The notes under the pieces are model-generated. The model was not told where the DNA came from and did not search any database. It was given only the letters and a program-made list of their open reading frames with translations. Shown piece by piece: positions 7,672 to 14,343 of a stretch of DNA of 36,535 nt (positions within the stretch are counted from its first letter, which is position 1; every line of letters starts with the position of its first letter). Position numbers and translations under genes: made by a program. Source of the stretch: a virus; the IMG/VR virus record IMGVR_UViG_3300042445_000553, positions 1 to 36,535 of that record; one strand, 5' to 3'.

Positions 7672-8871
7672 TTAAACAGAAATGTGCAAGACTTTGCCAT
7701 AAGTAGGAACGAATGACTCGTTCTCTACCACACCCCACAGAGATGGCATTGGGGTATTCGGGGTATCGCAACCAAGGTAACCATCTGTCAACCAGACGAT
7801 TGCCCGAGCGTCGATCTTGTGTTCCCTGATGTAGTCGACAACAACATCGGGAGTAGTACCGCCACCGCCCTTGGGGTTCATGAGCGAAGCGATCTGTTCG
7901 TAGTCAGCAGGCTTGAATGATTGGTCACCACATACACTGGTGTCCCACCAGAGCACACGCACACCCGCAGGCTTGGTGATGTTGCAGATACGTGCGATCT
8001 CACCGAACAGCAGACGATAGTACGGATACATAGAGCCCGATGTGTCGACAGCAAGTATCAACTCACCGACAGACTCAGTGAAGTGCGATGGCATAACGAA
8101 GCCCGAAGCGAGCAAGCGCTTGTTGGGAGGACAGAAGCGTGAGTTGTCATCGCCCGCAGAGATAGAGCTAATCCATTCCTGCAATGCTTGCTTCCAGTCA
8201 GTCGTGCGTTCCTTGGCAGTGCCTAAGATGTCACGACCACCACCCTCTTTACCCGCAAGCTTACGCGCAAGTATCTCGCCTTGACGATTGGCATCGTCGA
8301 TCTGCTTGCCAAGTTTGTCTTGCTCGACTGGGTTGTCATCGAACTCACCATCCTCATGCGCATCGAGGGGCTCATCGAAGTCACCGCCGTTGCCATCACC
8401 CTCACCCTCTTTGGGTTCCTTACGCCCACTCTTGATGAGATCGTTGAGTACCTGCGGGAACGACCAACCGAAGTACTTGCGATCAATGCACAACGACTCA
8501 GTAGGACGCTCGACAAACTTGAAGTCAGGGTCAAGTTCCTCGATCAGTGCATTGACCACATAGTCGTGTGCTATGTTGGTAAGCTTGGGCATCTTGCGTG
8601 TGTACTCTTTGAACAAGATGCAATGCTTGAGCGCAACGTGAAAGTTCTCGTGCAGAACTAAGTAGCGCATCTGCTTGCGGTTGAGTGGGGCAATGAAGTC
8701 AGCGCCATACTTCTTGTCACGACCATTGGTAGCGGCAGTAGGTATCTTGGTAGACACCTCGCTCTTACCTAGCATGATGACGCCTGATAGCAAGGCGAAC
8801 TTAGGGTGACGCATACAGTCAATGTTTGCGGCTTGGACTCTCTGATTGAGAGTCATCTTCTCATAGCTCAT
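7672..8871 (-). CDS. HExxH plus vWA-like protein (DUF2201-type), MoxR partner
   Basis: This 399-aa protein has two parts. The N-terminal part carries a metallopeptidase signature, LVLHENFHVALKH (HENFH 74-78), with a possible third ligand in NIAHDYVVN (D103). An acidic low-complexity linker (about 150-185) follows. The C-terminal part is a vWA-like domain with MIDAS elements DTSGSM (276-281), GGGGTT (335-340) and LTDG (361-364). This layout matches the metallopeptidase-like/vWA family that accompanies MoxR ATPases. AGGAG precedes the ATG, and the gene is first behind the promoter at 8899-8929. A metal-dependent remodelling or peptidase role is inferred. Confidence 0.88.
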   Translation of the reverse strand: MSYEKMTLNQRVQAANIDCMRHPKFALLSGVIMLGKSEVSTKIPTAATNGRDKKYGADFIAPLNRKQMRYLVLHENFHVALKHCILFKEYTRKMPKLTNIAHDYVVNALIEELDPDFKFVERPTESLCIDRKYFGWSFPQVLNDLIKSGRKEPKEGEGDGNGGDFDEPLDAHEDGEFDDNPVEQDKLGKQIDDANRQGEILARKLAGKEGGGRDILGTAKERTTDWKQALQEWISSISAGDDNSRFCPPNKRLLASGFVMPSHFTESVGELILAVDTSGSMYPYYRLLFGEIARICNITKPAGVRVLWWDTSVCGDQSFKPADYEQIASLMNPKGGGGTTPDVVVDYIREHKIDARAIVWLTDGYLGCDTPNTPMPSLWGVVENESFVPTYGKVLHISV

Positions 8872-8898
8872 AGTGCTTCTCCTGTTTTGTTTAAAGAA

Positions 8899-8929
8899 AT
8901 TATAGCATAGGTTGTCAAAGACTTGACAA
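8899..8929 (-). promoter_or_regulatory. Extended -10 promoter for the vWA/MoxR unit
   Basis: On the minus strand TGC-TATAAT (8907-8899) is a perfect extended -10. TTGTCA at 8929-8924 gives a -35 with 19-bp spacing. Transcription would start near 8892, about 20 bp before the vWA start codon. The whole -35 region lies inside the inverted repeat 8907-8934. Confidence 0.72.
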
Positions 8930-8934
8930 CCTAT
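8907..8934. promoter_or_regulatory. 28-bp inverted-repeat operator candidate
   Basis: ATAGGTTGTCAA and TTGACAACCTAT are perfect 12-bp arms around a 4-bp centre (AGAC). The repeat covers the -35 to spacer region of the minus-strand promoter, the place expected for a repressor site. It has no U-tract on either strand, so a terminator is unlikely. No second copy was seen in the window. Confidence 0.7.
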
Positions 8935-8941
8935 CGGAAAC

Positions 8942-8957
8942 CCTGAGGTAACTCAGG
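8942..8957 (-). terminator. Weak hairpin at the end of the 325-aa gene
   Basis: CCTGAG and CTCAGG pair around a 4-nt loop, starting at the stop codon and followed on the minus strand by GTTTCC. The stem is short and the U-tract poor, so termination would be partial at best. Confidence 0.3.
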
Positions 8958-9930
8958 TGTGAATATTAGAACGTGGGTATTCAGAATTCTTAGGGAATTG
9001 TTTCACCTCCTCTGGTTTCTTAAGTGAGTTACTGCCAACGTATTTCTGTATCCTGTCAAGGATGGCACGCCTGAACTCGACCATCTCGATGGGCTTCTTC
9101 AAGTCGTCAACTGTGTTGTCGGTGCTCGTGTTGCGGTTGTACCAAGAGCCTGCCATTTGAAAGTCATCTTGATTAGCACCACGCTTGGATGCAATGATGT
9201 TGTACGCGCCTTGACACATATCAAAGAATGTGTCAATGAACCGCTGTTGTGGCTCGGGGTCATTCCACATCTCTTGTATCGCCATGTAGTACTCGCGGTT
9301 GTATCCCTCACCACCGAACGCTTGGCCGTAGCGATAGTCAAGCTTGCACTCCGCTTTGAACTCTGGCATACGCATCTGTGCAAGCATGATGTAGGGCTCG
9401 AAGTGTGCGGCAACACGTTGCTTGAATGCACGCACATCTTTGTCCGCGACTAGTCGGTAGTGTGGTGTGTGGCGTGAGCGTGTGGGGTCTAGCACGCCGT
9501 CAACCCAATAAGAATCTAAGCTGAACGGCACTCCCTCGTCATGCATGAAGTGCTTGGTGTAAATCGGCATGATGACTAGCTCATCTGCGTGTGTCGTGTG
9601 GTCACGCCAGTCTACGTTCACACCAAGGTCAACGCGTAGTGTGTGACGCATGAACTGCTGACTAGTCTGCGATGCATGACCCATGTACAACCTACGCTCG
9701 ACACGCTTGCCATCCTCTACCTTGGGCTCGTAGAACCGCGCCATCACAGTCTGATACAGCTTGACGTCGAAGTACTTGCCATACTCATTACTGCCCTCGA
9801 TGAGTCGGTGTTCTGAGCGGGGCTTGGGGTCAAGTGGTCGCTCGTTGGGTTGCCACGCACTACTGCGTACTGCTTTGCGGAAGGCGAATGTGCCTACTGC
9901 TTCGTCATAGTTTTTACATACGTATGCCAT
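8953..9930 (-). CDS. Hypothetical protein, 325 aa
   Basis: The protein starts MAYVCKNYDEAVGTFAFRKA. It has many Arg, Tyr and His residues and an Asn/Thr-rich stretch near residue 270 (SWYNRNTSTDNTVDDLKK). No recognisable domain, membrane segment or signal peptide is seen. CAGGAG plus TTATC precedes the ATG. It lies between the MoxR/vWA promoter and the 139-aa gene and is the largest unknown of the left arm. Confidence 0.78.
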   Translation of the reverse strand: MAYVCKNYDEAVGTFAFRKAVRSSAWQPNERPLDPKPRSEHRLIEGSNEYGKYFDVKLYQTVMARFYEPKVEDGKRVERRLYMGHASQTSQQFMRHTLRVDLGVNVDWRDHTTHADELVIMPIYTKHFMHDEGVPFSLDSYWVDGVLDPTRSRHTPHYRLVADKDVRAFKQRVAAHFEPYIMLAQMRMPEFKAECKLDYRYGQAFGGEGYNREYYMAIQEMWNDPEPQQRFIDTFFDMCQGAYNIIASKRGANQDDFQMAGSWYNRNTSTDNTVDDLKKPIEMVEFRRAILDRIQKYVGSNSLKKPEEVKQFPKNSEYPRSNIHT

Positions 9931-9935
9931 GATAA

Positions 9936-10355
9936 TTACTCCTGATCTAAAGTTGATGTTGATTCCCCTGTGGGGATGCGTGGGAAACTTGTCTCTATTG
10001 CATGAACTGTTGTGATGTAGTCATACAAATCATTCTCGTTATCGTCTTCGTCGAACTGCTCTTGTCCGTCCTCGCCTACTGCGATGAATCTATACCTCCC
10101 TCCCTTGTGTTTATAAATTTCTACTGCGTACTTCATTAGATTGTGGTGAGCTTTCACATCTTCGAAGCTGTCGTACCACTTCAAGTCTGTTTCTTTGAAC
10201 GTGATGATCGGGTCGTCTTTGTACCCATACTCACACTCGTTGATTGCTTGTGTAATCTGCGGTTCGTTCTTCGCAAGCATCAGCGTTACGAAGTTGTCGC
10301 GTGTCTCGATGTCATTGAACTTAATGACATACGCTACGTCTGATCTATACCCCAT
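9936..10355 (-). CDS. Hypothetical phage protein, 139 aa
   Basis: It begins MGYRSDVAYVIKFNDIETRD, an opening (MGYRSDV) seen in phage proteins of unknown role. A long acidic stretch (QEQFDEDDNENDLYDYITT, about 98-116) follows the mixed alpha/beta N-terminal part. The start follows GGGAGATCATC and overlaps the upstream stop by 11 bp. Confidence 0.72.
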   Translation of the reverse strand: MGYRSDVAYVIKFNDIETRDNFVTLMLAKNEPQITQAINECEYGYKDDPIITFKETDLKWYDSFEDVKAHHNLMKYAVEIYKHKGGRYRFIAVGEDGQEQFDEDDNENDLYDYITTVHAIETSFPRIPTGESTSTLDQE

Positions 10356-11019
10356 GATGATCTCCCTCTATTAAAATGCCACGTTGATCGAAGCGCCATC
10401 CGTTGATGTCGCACAGGTCTATGAAGTACTCTTCGCTTGTGTATGCGTCGTACTCTTCTCGTAGTTGTTTGAATATCTCATCGGCATACTTCTGCGCCTT
10501 GTGTAGCGACCAGTTGTCTAGCTCGTTGAACAACTCATCGGTGCCGATGGACTTGGCTAGCTCTTTCACGTTAGCGCCCTCCAAGATACCTCTGTCCATG
10601 ACTGAGTCGTCATCTGCATAACTGATGCTGTCGTTGATACCTTGTGTCTTCATCGTGCCACTGTGGTTGTAGTAGAAGCCGTTCCTGCTGATTTCTACCT
10701 TCTCTTCACACCAACCATCTTTGATTAGCTCACGTAGCACAACGTACTGTGCGTAGTCAGCGTCCTCTGGTTTGCTGTGGTACTCGATGAAGTCAGCGAG
10801 ATCGATGTGACCAGTCCATGATGCGCCATCACCTTGTGAGTGAAAGCCACTGAACTGAATCTCCTCGATGCTAAAGCCCCTTGCGGGGCCATCCTCTTTA
10901 GCTCGTGCGTAGATCTCTTCATGCCAATCATCGGGCGGTTGCCCGTACTCAGTAATCGCGTGTTGCTTGGCATAGTTAGAGAGTTGCTGAAACGCAAGGG
11001 ATTGCGTTGTTGTTTCCAT
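10345..11019 (-). CDS. Hypothetical phage protein, 224 aa, FSGFxSQGDGASW motif
   Basis: Residues 56-70 contain FSGFHSQGDGASWTG, a motif shared by a family of phage and plasmid proteins of unknown function that also have an upstream DW-x-E-x-x-Y-x-x-A segment (here 31-40). The rest is acidic. A strong TGGAGG lies 5 bp before the ATG. It is part of the run of accessory genes and has no visible catalytic site. Confidence 0.75.
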   Translation of the reverse strand: METTTQSLAFQQLSNYAKQHAITEYGQPPDDWHEEIYARAKEDGPARGFSIEEIQFSGFHSQGDGASWTGHIDLADFIEYHSKPEDADYAQYVVLRELIKDGWCEEKVEISRNGFYYNHSGTMKTQGINDSISYADDDSVMDRGILEGANVKELAKSIGTDELFNELDNWSLHKAQKYADEIFKQLREEYDAYTSEEYFIDLCDINGWRFDQRGILIEGDHHGV

Positions 11020-11029
11020 GTTGCCTCCA

Positions 11030-11452
11030 TTAGTCTACTGATACAGAGAACGTGATGTTGTCCTTGATCGCGGTACGCACGATGTCTTCGAAGTCGAACT
11101 CGTTGATCGCATCATTGACTGCCTCATTGATCTTGTCATCGAAGTCATGATCTTCCAACGCGCTTGTTGCGATGTCTGTGATCGCGTCCTCGCTGATGTG
11201 ATACTCGTCATCGTTGTGCGTACTGATTGCGTCATCGACAACCTCTTGGGCTATGTCGCGTATCTTCTTCTCAAAGCCATCGTCAATAACTCGCATGGCT
11301 TGGTGGTTGGTCATGATCTCTATGACCTGTGCTTGCACAATGTCTTTGATGTAGTTCTCAACGAGCGCCATGAGCGTGGTCATCAGCGCAGATGTAGACC
11401 GAATGGGTGCGACTGCTTGAGTTGTTGTCTCTGTTTGATTAGTTTGTTCCAT
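11030..11452 (-). CDS. Hypothetical very acidic protein, 140 aa
   Basis: The protein is very rich in Asp, Ile and Glu, especially in the second half (DDEYHISEDAITDIATSALE, then repeated INEAVNDAINEFDFEDIV). Such acidity could mimic DNA or bind a basic partner, but this is speculation. The start follows GGAGATTTATC. One palindrome copy (11489-11506) lies 37 bp upstream of the start codon, in the leader of this gene. Confidence 0.68.
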   Translation of the reverse strand: MEQTNQTETTTQAVAPIRSTSALMTTLMALVENYIKDIVQAQVIEIMTNHQAMRVIDDGFEKKIRDIAQEVVDDAISTHNDDEYHISEDAITDIATSALEDHDFDDKINEAVNDAINEFDFEDIVRTAIKDNITFSVSVD

Positions 11453-11488
11453 GATAAATCTCCAAAAAAATTAAATTGATAAACGAAG

Positions 11489-11506
11489 TGTGGAGAATTC
11501 TCCACA
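11489..11506. repeat. 18-bp palindrome, copy 1
   Basis: TGTGGAGAATTCTCCACA, a perfect palindrome, lies between the 30-aa gene (24 bp after its stop codon) and the 140-aa gene. It is identical to copies at 13026, 14075 and 14557, and nearly so at 15072. Confidence 0.85.
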
Positions 11507-11530
11507 AAGCAAGGATGACCGATCTTTTTG

Positions 11531-11623
11531 TTAGCCCCCTCTCCAATAGAACAGGTCAAGGATTAAGATAATGATGGCCAGTAAGACCACCACACGTTCG
11601 AATTTCTGCCATAGCGTATGCAT
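11531..11623 (-). CDS. 30-aa single-span membrane microprotein
   Basis: The frame reads MHTLWQKFERVVVLLAIIIL then ILDLFYWRGG: a basic/polar N-terminus, one hydrophobic span (about 11-26) and a short C-terminal tail. GGGAGAGAAG precedes the ATG. The start overlaps the stop of the 85-aa gene (TAATG), so translation is probably coupled. Its size and layout recall small phage membrane effectors, but no family can be named. Confidence 0.6.
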   Translation of the reverse strand: MHTLWQKFERVVVLLAIIILILDLFYWRGG

Positions 11624-11880
11624 TACTTCTCTCCCTGTTTAAGCCACGCCATCCACTCCGATAGCGTTGGTTTTTGTACCTTGGTCAGCGAGATCGGCGG
11701 TACAAACTGCGTGTCTTTCGGTATATCTGTGAAAGACTTCTGCGCTATCTCGTTGGCTATCTTGTTGTCCATCACTAGGTTGTCGTACTCACACCATGCG
11801 TCACACACTACGCACCCCTCTTCGTAGTCCTCGCATCGCTCACCCCAGTACTCAAGCATTGCTCGTTTAATCGGATTCAT
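11623..11880 (-). CDS. Hypothetical protein, 85 aa, cysteine cluster
   Basis: ATG 11880 is chosen over the start 19 codons upstream because it follows AGGGAG and overlaps the preceding stop by 4 bp. The sequence MNPIKRAMLEYWGERCEDYE continues EGCVVCDAWCEYDNL: Cys residues at about 16, 23, 26 and 30 could bind a metal. No family is recognised. Confidence 0.65.
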   Translation of the reverse strand: MNPIKRAMLEYWGERCEDYEEGCVVCDAWCEYDNLVMDNKIANEIAQKSFTDIPKDTQFVPPISLTKVQKPTLSEWMAWLKQGEK

Positions 11881-12053
11881 TTTGTTTCTCCCTGTTGAAC
11901 TTCCTCTGTGATCTGCACAGCCACGAATGGTCGCCATGCAGGGCTTACTGTGTCTCTGTAATGCAGAGCTTCTTGTAGGTTATCGAACACCTTGCTCGAT
12001 AGTGATAGCGCCTTCTCGGTGCTAGGTTGCACACCCAGTACATAGAATTTCAT
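11877..12053 (-). CDS. Hypothetical protein, 58 aa
   Basis: The small frame opens MKFYVLGVQPSTEKALSLSS, continues through VFDNLQEALHYRDT and ends near AVQITEEVQQGETK. GGAGG lies 6 bp before the ATG, and it overlaps both neighbours by 4 bp. It is probably a small alpha/beta fold. Function is unknown. Confidence 0.62.
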   Translation of the reverse strand: MKFYVLGVQPSTEKALSLSSKVFDNLQEALHYRDTVSPAWRPFVAVQITEEVQQGETK

Positions 12054-12223
12054 TTAGTTACCTCCATTTCTTCTACATCGTATGCCTGACATTCAGCGGT
12101 GTTGTAGCAACGCGTCGGGTCAAAGGCGTCCCTCATCAAGTCCTCTGCCTCAGCTTTCGTGTCGGCGTTGATCTCGATCTCTTGTGTGTATGACACAACC
12201 AGTGTGCCTCTCCATCGTTTCAT
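12050..12223 (-). CDS. Hypothetical protein, 57 aa
   Basis: It begins MKRWRGTLVVSYTQEIEINA and continues TKAEAEDLMRDAFD. The pattern, a beta hairpin followed by an A-x-A-x-x-L-x-x-x-A helix, resembles small phage proteins of the type 'x-V-x-A-x-x-E-x-E-A' but has no known role. GAGGAG precedes the ATG, and it overlaps both neighbours by 4 bp. Confidence 0.62.
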   Translation of the reverse strand: MKRWRGTLVVSYTQEIEINADTKAEAEDLMRDAFDPTRCYNTAECQAYDVEEMEVTK

Positions 12224-12447
12224 TTGCTTCTCCTCTTAGTTTTCTTTACTCGTGGTTGCTCGGTGACAATAGGTAACTCCAAGCGTGCTATCGGGTCATC
12301 GACCCCATCTATGTGTATGCATATATGCAAGCACCCCCACAACTCTCGCACGCACACCTCGTAGTGATCTATGCCTTTCTGCATTGGCTTAAGGGCAAGC
12401 CCTCTGGCGTCTGCTGTCTTTACTACTGACCATTTATTTAGTTTCAT
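12220..12447 (-). CDS. Hypothetical protein, 75 aa
   Basis: A short protein with a central hydrophobic beta region (CVRELWGCLHICIHIDGVDD) and a strongly basic tail (PRVKKTKRRSK) that could bind nucleic acid. GGGAGATCAA precedes the ATG, and it overlaps both neighbours by 4 bp. Confidence 0.65.
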   Translation of the reverse strand: MKLNKWSVVKTADARGLALKPMQKGIDHYEVCVRELWGCLHICIHIDGVDDPIARLELPIVTEQPRVKKTKRRSK

Positions 12448-12983
12448 TTGATCTCCCTTGGTGTGTAATTCATGCCATCGAACCCTGATGCGTACTCGCT
12501 TACATGTAGCCCATATCTGAACCCGACGTTTCTATATGTCCCATCATCTTTCTTGCCGCACGCATAGAAGAACCCTTCGGGTGTCTGCCACTTGTATAGC
12601 AAGGCATTGCGAGCCCATCGTGCGCGTGCTTTCTCTACCTCTAATTCCACAGACTGCTCAAAGAAACGAGGGGCTAGATCACCTATCTCATCTCTATCGT
12701 CGTAGTAGCGCCAGTCCCTGAACTTATAGGACTTTGTCCAGTTAGGTACCTCTAAGAGCAAGGCGGTGTGCATCTGATGGTCGGTCAGCGCGATGCTGTC
12801 TGAGAACGCACTCATCTGTGCATCCAGTAGCGTGAGATGTTTCCCACTATCGCCTAGCACCTCGGTAGCGACTGCCTCTGCCTCCAAGCGTGTGTCCCAT
12901 GTGTTGTCCCCATGCTCATCGCATAGGTAGTCGCCATCTTCTTGCTCGACCATGTAACCTTCGGTTGTTTTGATTACGTTCAT
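12444..12983 (-). CDS. Hypothetical protein, 179 aa
   Basis: The sequence starts MNVIKTTEGYMVEQEDGDYL. The C-terminal half contains Trp/Tyr-rich segments (YKFRDWRYYDDRDEIGDL and KWQTPEGFFYACGKKDDGTY). No domain is recognised. The ATG follows AGGGAG. It is the first gene of the ATGA-coupled run 12983 to 11531, and lies downstream of a palindrome (13026-13043) and a hairpin (13005-13020). Confidence 0.7.
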   Translation of the reverse strand: MNVIKTTEGYMVEQEDGDYLCDEHGDNTWDTRLEAEAVATEVLGDSGKHLTLLDAQMSAFSDSIALTDHQMHTALLLEVPNWTKSYKFRDWRYYDDRDEIGDLAPRFFEQSVELEVEKARARWARNALLYKWQTPEGFFYACGKKDDGTYRNVGFRYGLHVSEYASGFDGMNYTPREIK

Positions 12984-13004
12984 TTACTTCTCCCTAAGTT
13001 GTTT

Positions 13005-13020
13005 GCCAGTAATGACTGGC
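13005..13020 (-). other. Intercistronic hairpin
   Basis: GCCAGT and ACTGGC pair around AATG between palindrome copy 2 and the start of the 179-aa gene. There is no U-tract, so it may be an RNA stability or processing element rather than a terminator. Confidence 0.4.
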
Positions 13021-13025
13021 GGCAT

Positions 13026-13043
13026 TGTGGAGAATTCTCCACA
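13026..13043. repeat. 18-bp palindrome, copy 2
   Basis: TGTGGAGAATTCTCCACA begins one base after the TGA of the 211-aa gene, the same spacing as copies 3 and 4. Confidence 0.85.
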
Positions 13044-13044
13044 T

Positions 13045-13680
13045 TCAGTTGTCCCCATCGGGGCGGTATCTGATGAGCATGGGTGTCCTGCTTTGCTTGT
13101 GTATCGGGGGCAGTGCCGCCCACATCTCGCGTACTCTGGTGAATACAAACGGGCTTATGTAGTACGCCCACCTTGCGGATAGTGGTCGGCTTGGCTTGAG
13201 CATGTGGCTCATCTCAGCGTGGGTTTTCTCGTGCTTGAGCATCCCGTGGTACTCGAAGTAGAACTCTGCCTTGTCGACGTAGCCCTTGTCTCTGGCGTAT
13301 AGCCATGCGCTACGTGCGCTGATGATTTCCTTGGCGATGGGCTCAAGTATCTCTTTGAGTTCAGCTTTCCATGCCTTGAGCCACCGCTTGCGGGATGCGA
13401 TAGCTTGCTTGTTGTGCTCTGCTTGTTTCTGTTTGGAACGAAGAATCTTGGCGGTGAATATGCTCATCTCACCCGATCGCACCTTGTTGAGTATCTCTTT
13501 CTTGGTCAGTTGACTGACTGATTTGCGCTTGGGACGACAAGCCTTGCAGTTCTTGGACTCGAGCGTCATGCGTACATTGCCTGCTCGACCCCACGCTTTT
13601 GACTGTGCATACGTGGCGAGGTACGAGAACTCTTTGAGGGGGCGCGACTCCCCACATTTAGCGCAAGTTTTGATTTGCAT
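13045..13680 (-). CDS. Zinc-ribbon protein, 211 aa, putative nucleic-acid binding
   Basis: The N-terminus has C6-x2-C9 (KTCAKCGESRPLKEF) and C45-x2-C48 (CKACRPKRK), a four-cysteine zinc ribbon like those at the front of phage HNH endonucleases and some transcription regulators. The middle is a long basic helix (about 55-110) and the end is aromatic and basic. No HNH catalytic motif follows, so the nuclease call is not supported. AAGG lies 9 bp before the ATG. It follows a candidate promoter at 13794-13802 and ends one base before a palindrome. Confidence 0.7.
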   Translation of the reverse strand: MQIKTCAKCGESRPLKEFSYLATYAQSKAWGRAGNVRMTLESKNCKACRPKRKSVSQLTKKEILNKVRSGEMSIFTAKILRSKQKQAEHNKQAIASRKRWLKAWKAELKEILEPIAKEIISARSAWLYARDKGYVDKAEFYFEYHGMLKHEKTHAEMSHMLKPSRPLSARWAYYISPFVFTRVREMWAALPPIHKQSRTPMLIRYRPDGDN

Positions 13681-13703
13681 ACTAATGCCTTACAGTTTGG
13701 GGC

Positions 13704-13736
13704 TAACTGGCCCACTTGGTTTTGTAACTGGCCCAC
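13704..13736. repeat. 12-bp direct repeats, 21-bp period
   Basis: TAACTGGCCCAC occurs exactly at 13704-13715 and 13725-13736, on the same face of the helix. The GGCCCAC core is echoed by ACCCAC at 13751. They lie just upstream of the 211-aa gene start and could be binding sites for an initiator or regulator. Confidence 0.6.
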
Positions 13737-13793
13737 CATTCCGCGAGCTTACCCACTATATGTGGGTCAGCGGAGAGCCGCATAAACACTGGT

Positions 13794-13802
13794 GTTATAC
13801 CA
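13794..13802 (-). promoter_or_regulatory. Candidate extended -10 for the 211-aa gene
   Basis: The minus strand reads TGG-TATAAC, one mismatch from the extended -10 consensus. No good -35 is visible. Transcripts would start near 13787 and run through the inverted and direct repeats into the 211-aa gene. Confidence 0.4.
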
Positions 13803-14046
13803 TGTCTGACCAAAATACCTACCATTTTTCAAGAACACTTAAACAAACTTGAAAAGATGAACAACAAGACACACCCAGCAATACACAAATATATATATCT
13901 AAATGAAAATTGTATTTATATATATAGGTATTGTGGACGTGGTCATCGCAATCGCTAGCATCCATGCGGGTTGCGCGATACCCTCGTGTGTGTCCAGTTG
14001 TGCAAAGTGGTGGGTATGTGCGAAAATACAACACTTTTACCCTACT

Positions 14047-14068
14047 TCTCCACAATACGTTGTGGAGA
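14047..14068. repeat. Inverted pair of palindrome half-sites
   Basis: TCTCCACAA and TTGTGGAGA (9-bp arms, 4-bp centre TACG) are the palindrome half-sites in the opposite order. The pair lies 6 bp from copy 3, so either arm could also pair with copy 3 in RNA. Confidence 0.7.
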
Positions 14069-14074
14069 GATGAA

Positions 14075-14092
14075 TGTGGAGAATTCTCCACA
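14075..14092. repeat. 18-bp palindrome, copy 3
   Basis: TGTGGAGAATTCTCCACA begins one base after the TAA of the 78-aa gene. It lies next to the inverted half-site pair 14047-14068. Confidence 0.85.
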
Positions 14093-14093
14093 C

Positions 14094-14330
14094 TTAGAAC
14101 AGTCGTGATTGCTTGCCTGCTTGTCGTGCGCTACGCAGTTGTTTGGACTCACGCTTGATGGTGTCCCACTCTTGTCGTGCTTCGTAGTTGTACTGCTCTC
14201 GAAGCTTGGCTTTATGTGCGATGACTGCTCGTGGGTCTTTCTCCCATTGGTCACGCATGGCTACGAACTCTGCTCGTAGCTCTTTCATTTGAGAGAGGGC
14301 GTAGTGTTTGTTTTTACTGTTCTTGCTCAT
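14094..14330 (-). CDS. Hypothetical charged helical protein, 78 aa
   Basis: The sequence opens MSKNSKNKHYALSQMKELRA and is almost wholly Lys/Arg/Glu-rich helix, ending RSARQAGKQSRLF. It is strongly basic and could bind nucleic acid. AAAGGA precedes the ATG with 8-bp spacing. It follows the 47-aa gene by 13 bp. No family is recognised. Confidence 0.65.
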   Translation of the reverse strand: MSKNSKNKHYALSQMKELRAEFVAMRDQWEKDPRAVIAHKAKLREQYNYEARQEWDTIKRESKQLRSARQAGKQSRLF

Positions 14331-14343
14331 GATGTTATTCCTT

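Larger units (their letters stand above)
13681..14093. other. 413-bp intergenic region, possible origin or control region
   Basis: No convincing gene is seen. It holds two 12-bp direct repeats TAACTGGCCCAC at 13704-13715 and 13725-13736 (21-bp period), an inverted repeat ACCCAC/GTGGGT (13751-13767), a candidate minus-strand extended -10 (13794-13802), an AT-only patch (about 13887-13926), a GC-richer stretch and, at the end, two palindromic hairpins. Iteron-like repeats beside an AT-rich patch are typical of origins, but initiation here is inference. Confidence 0.4.

Noticed and set aside
5624-8871. Naming the ATPase/vWA pair as cobalt chelatase CobS/CobT
   Set aside because: The similarity is only at the AAA+/vWA level, with no cobalamin gene or substrate evidence in the window.
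13045-13680. HNH endonuclease call for the zinc-ribbon protein
   Set aside because: Only the cysteine pairs fit; no H-N-H catalytic residues follow them.
13903-14073. A 56-codon plus-strand frame starting MKIVFIYIGIVDVVIAIASI with cysteines, looking like a signal peptide or small lipoprotein
   Set aside because: No ribosome-binding site, start within the AT-only patch, strand opposite to neighbours, end inside the palindrome cluster, and no proper lipobox.
13819-14091. 90-codon minus-strand frame across the intergenic region
   Set aside because: Starts inside a palindrome, lacks a ribosome-binding site, and has a composition unlike neighbouring genes.
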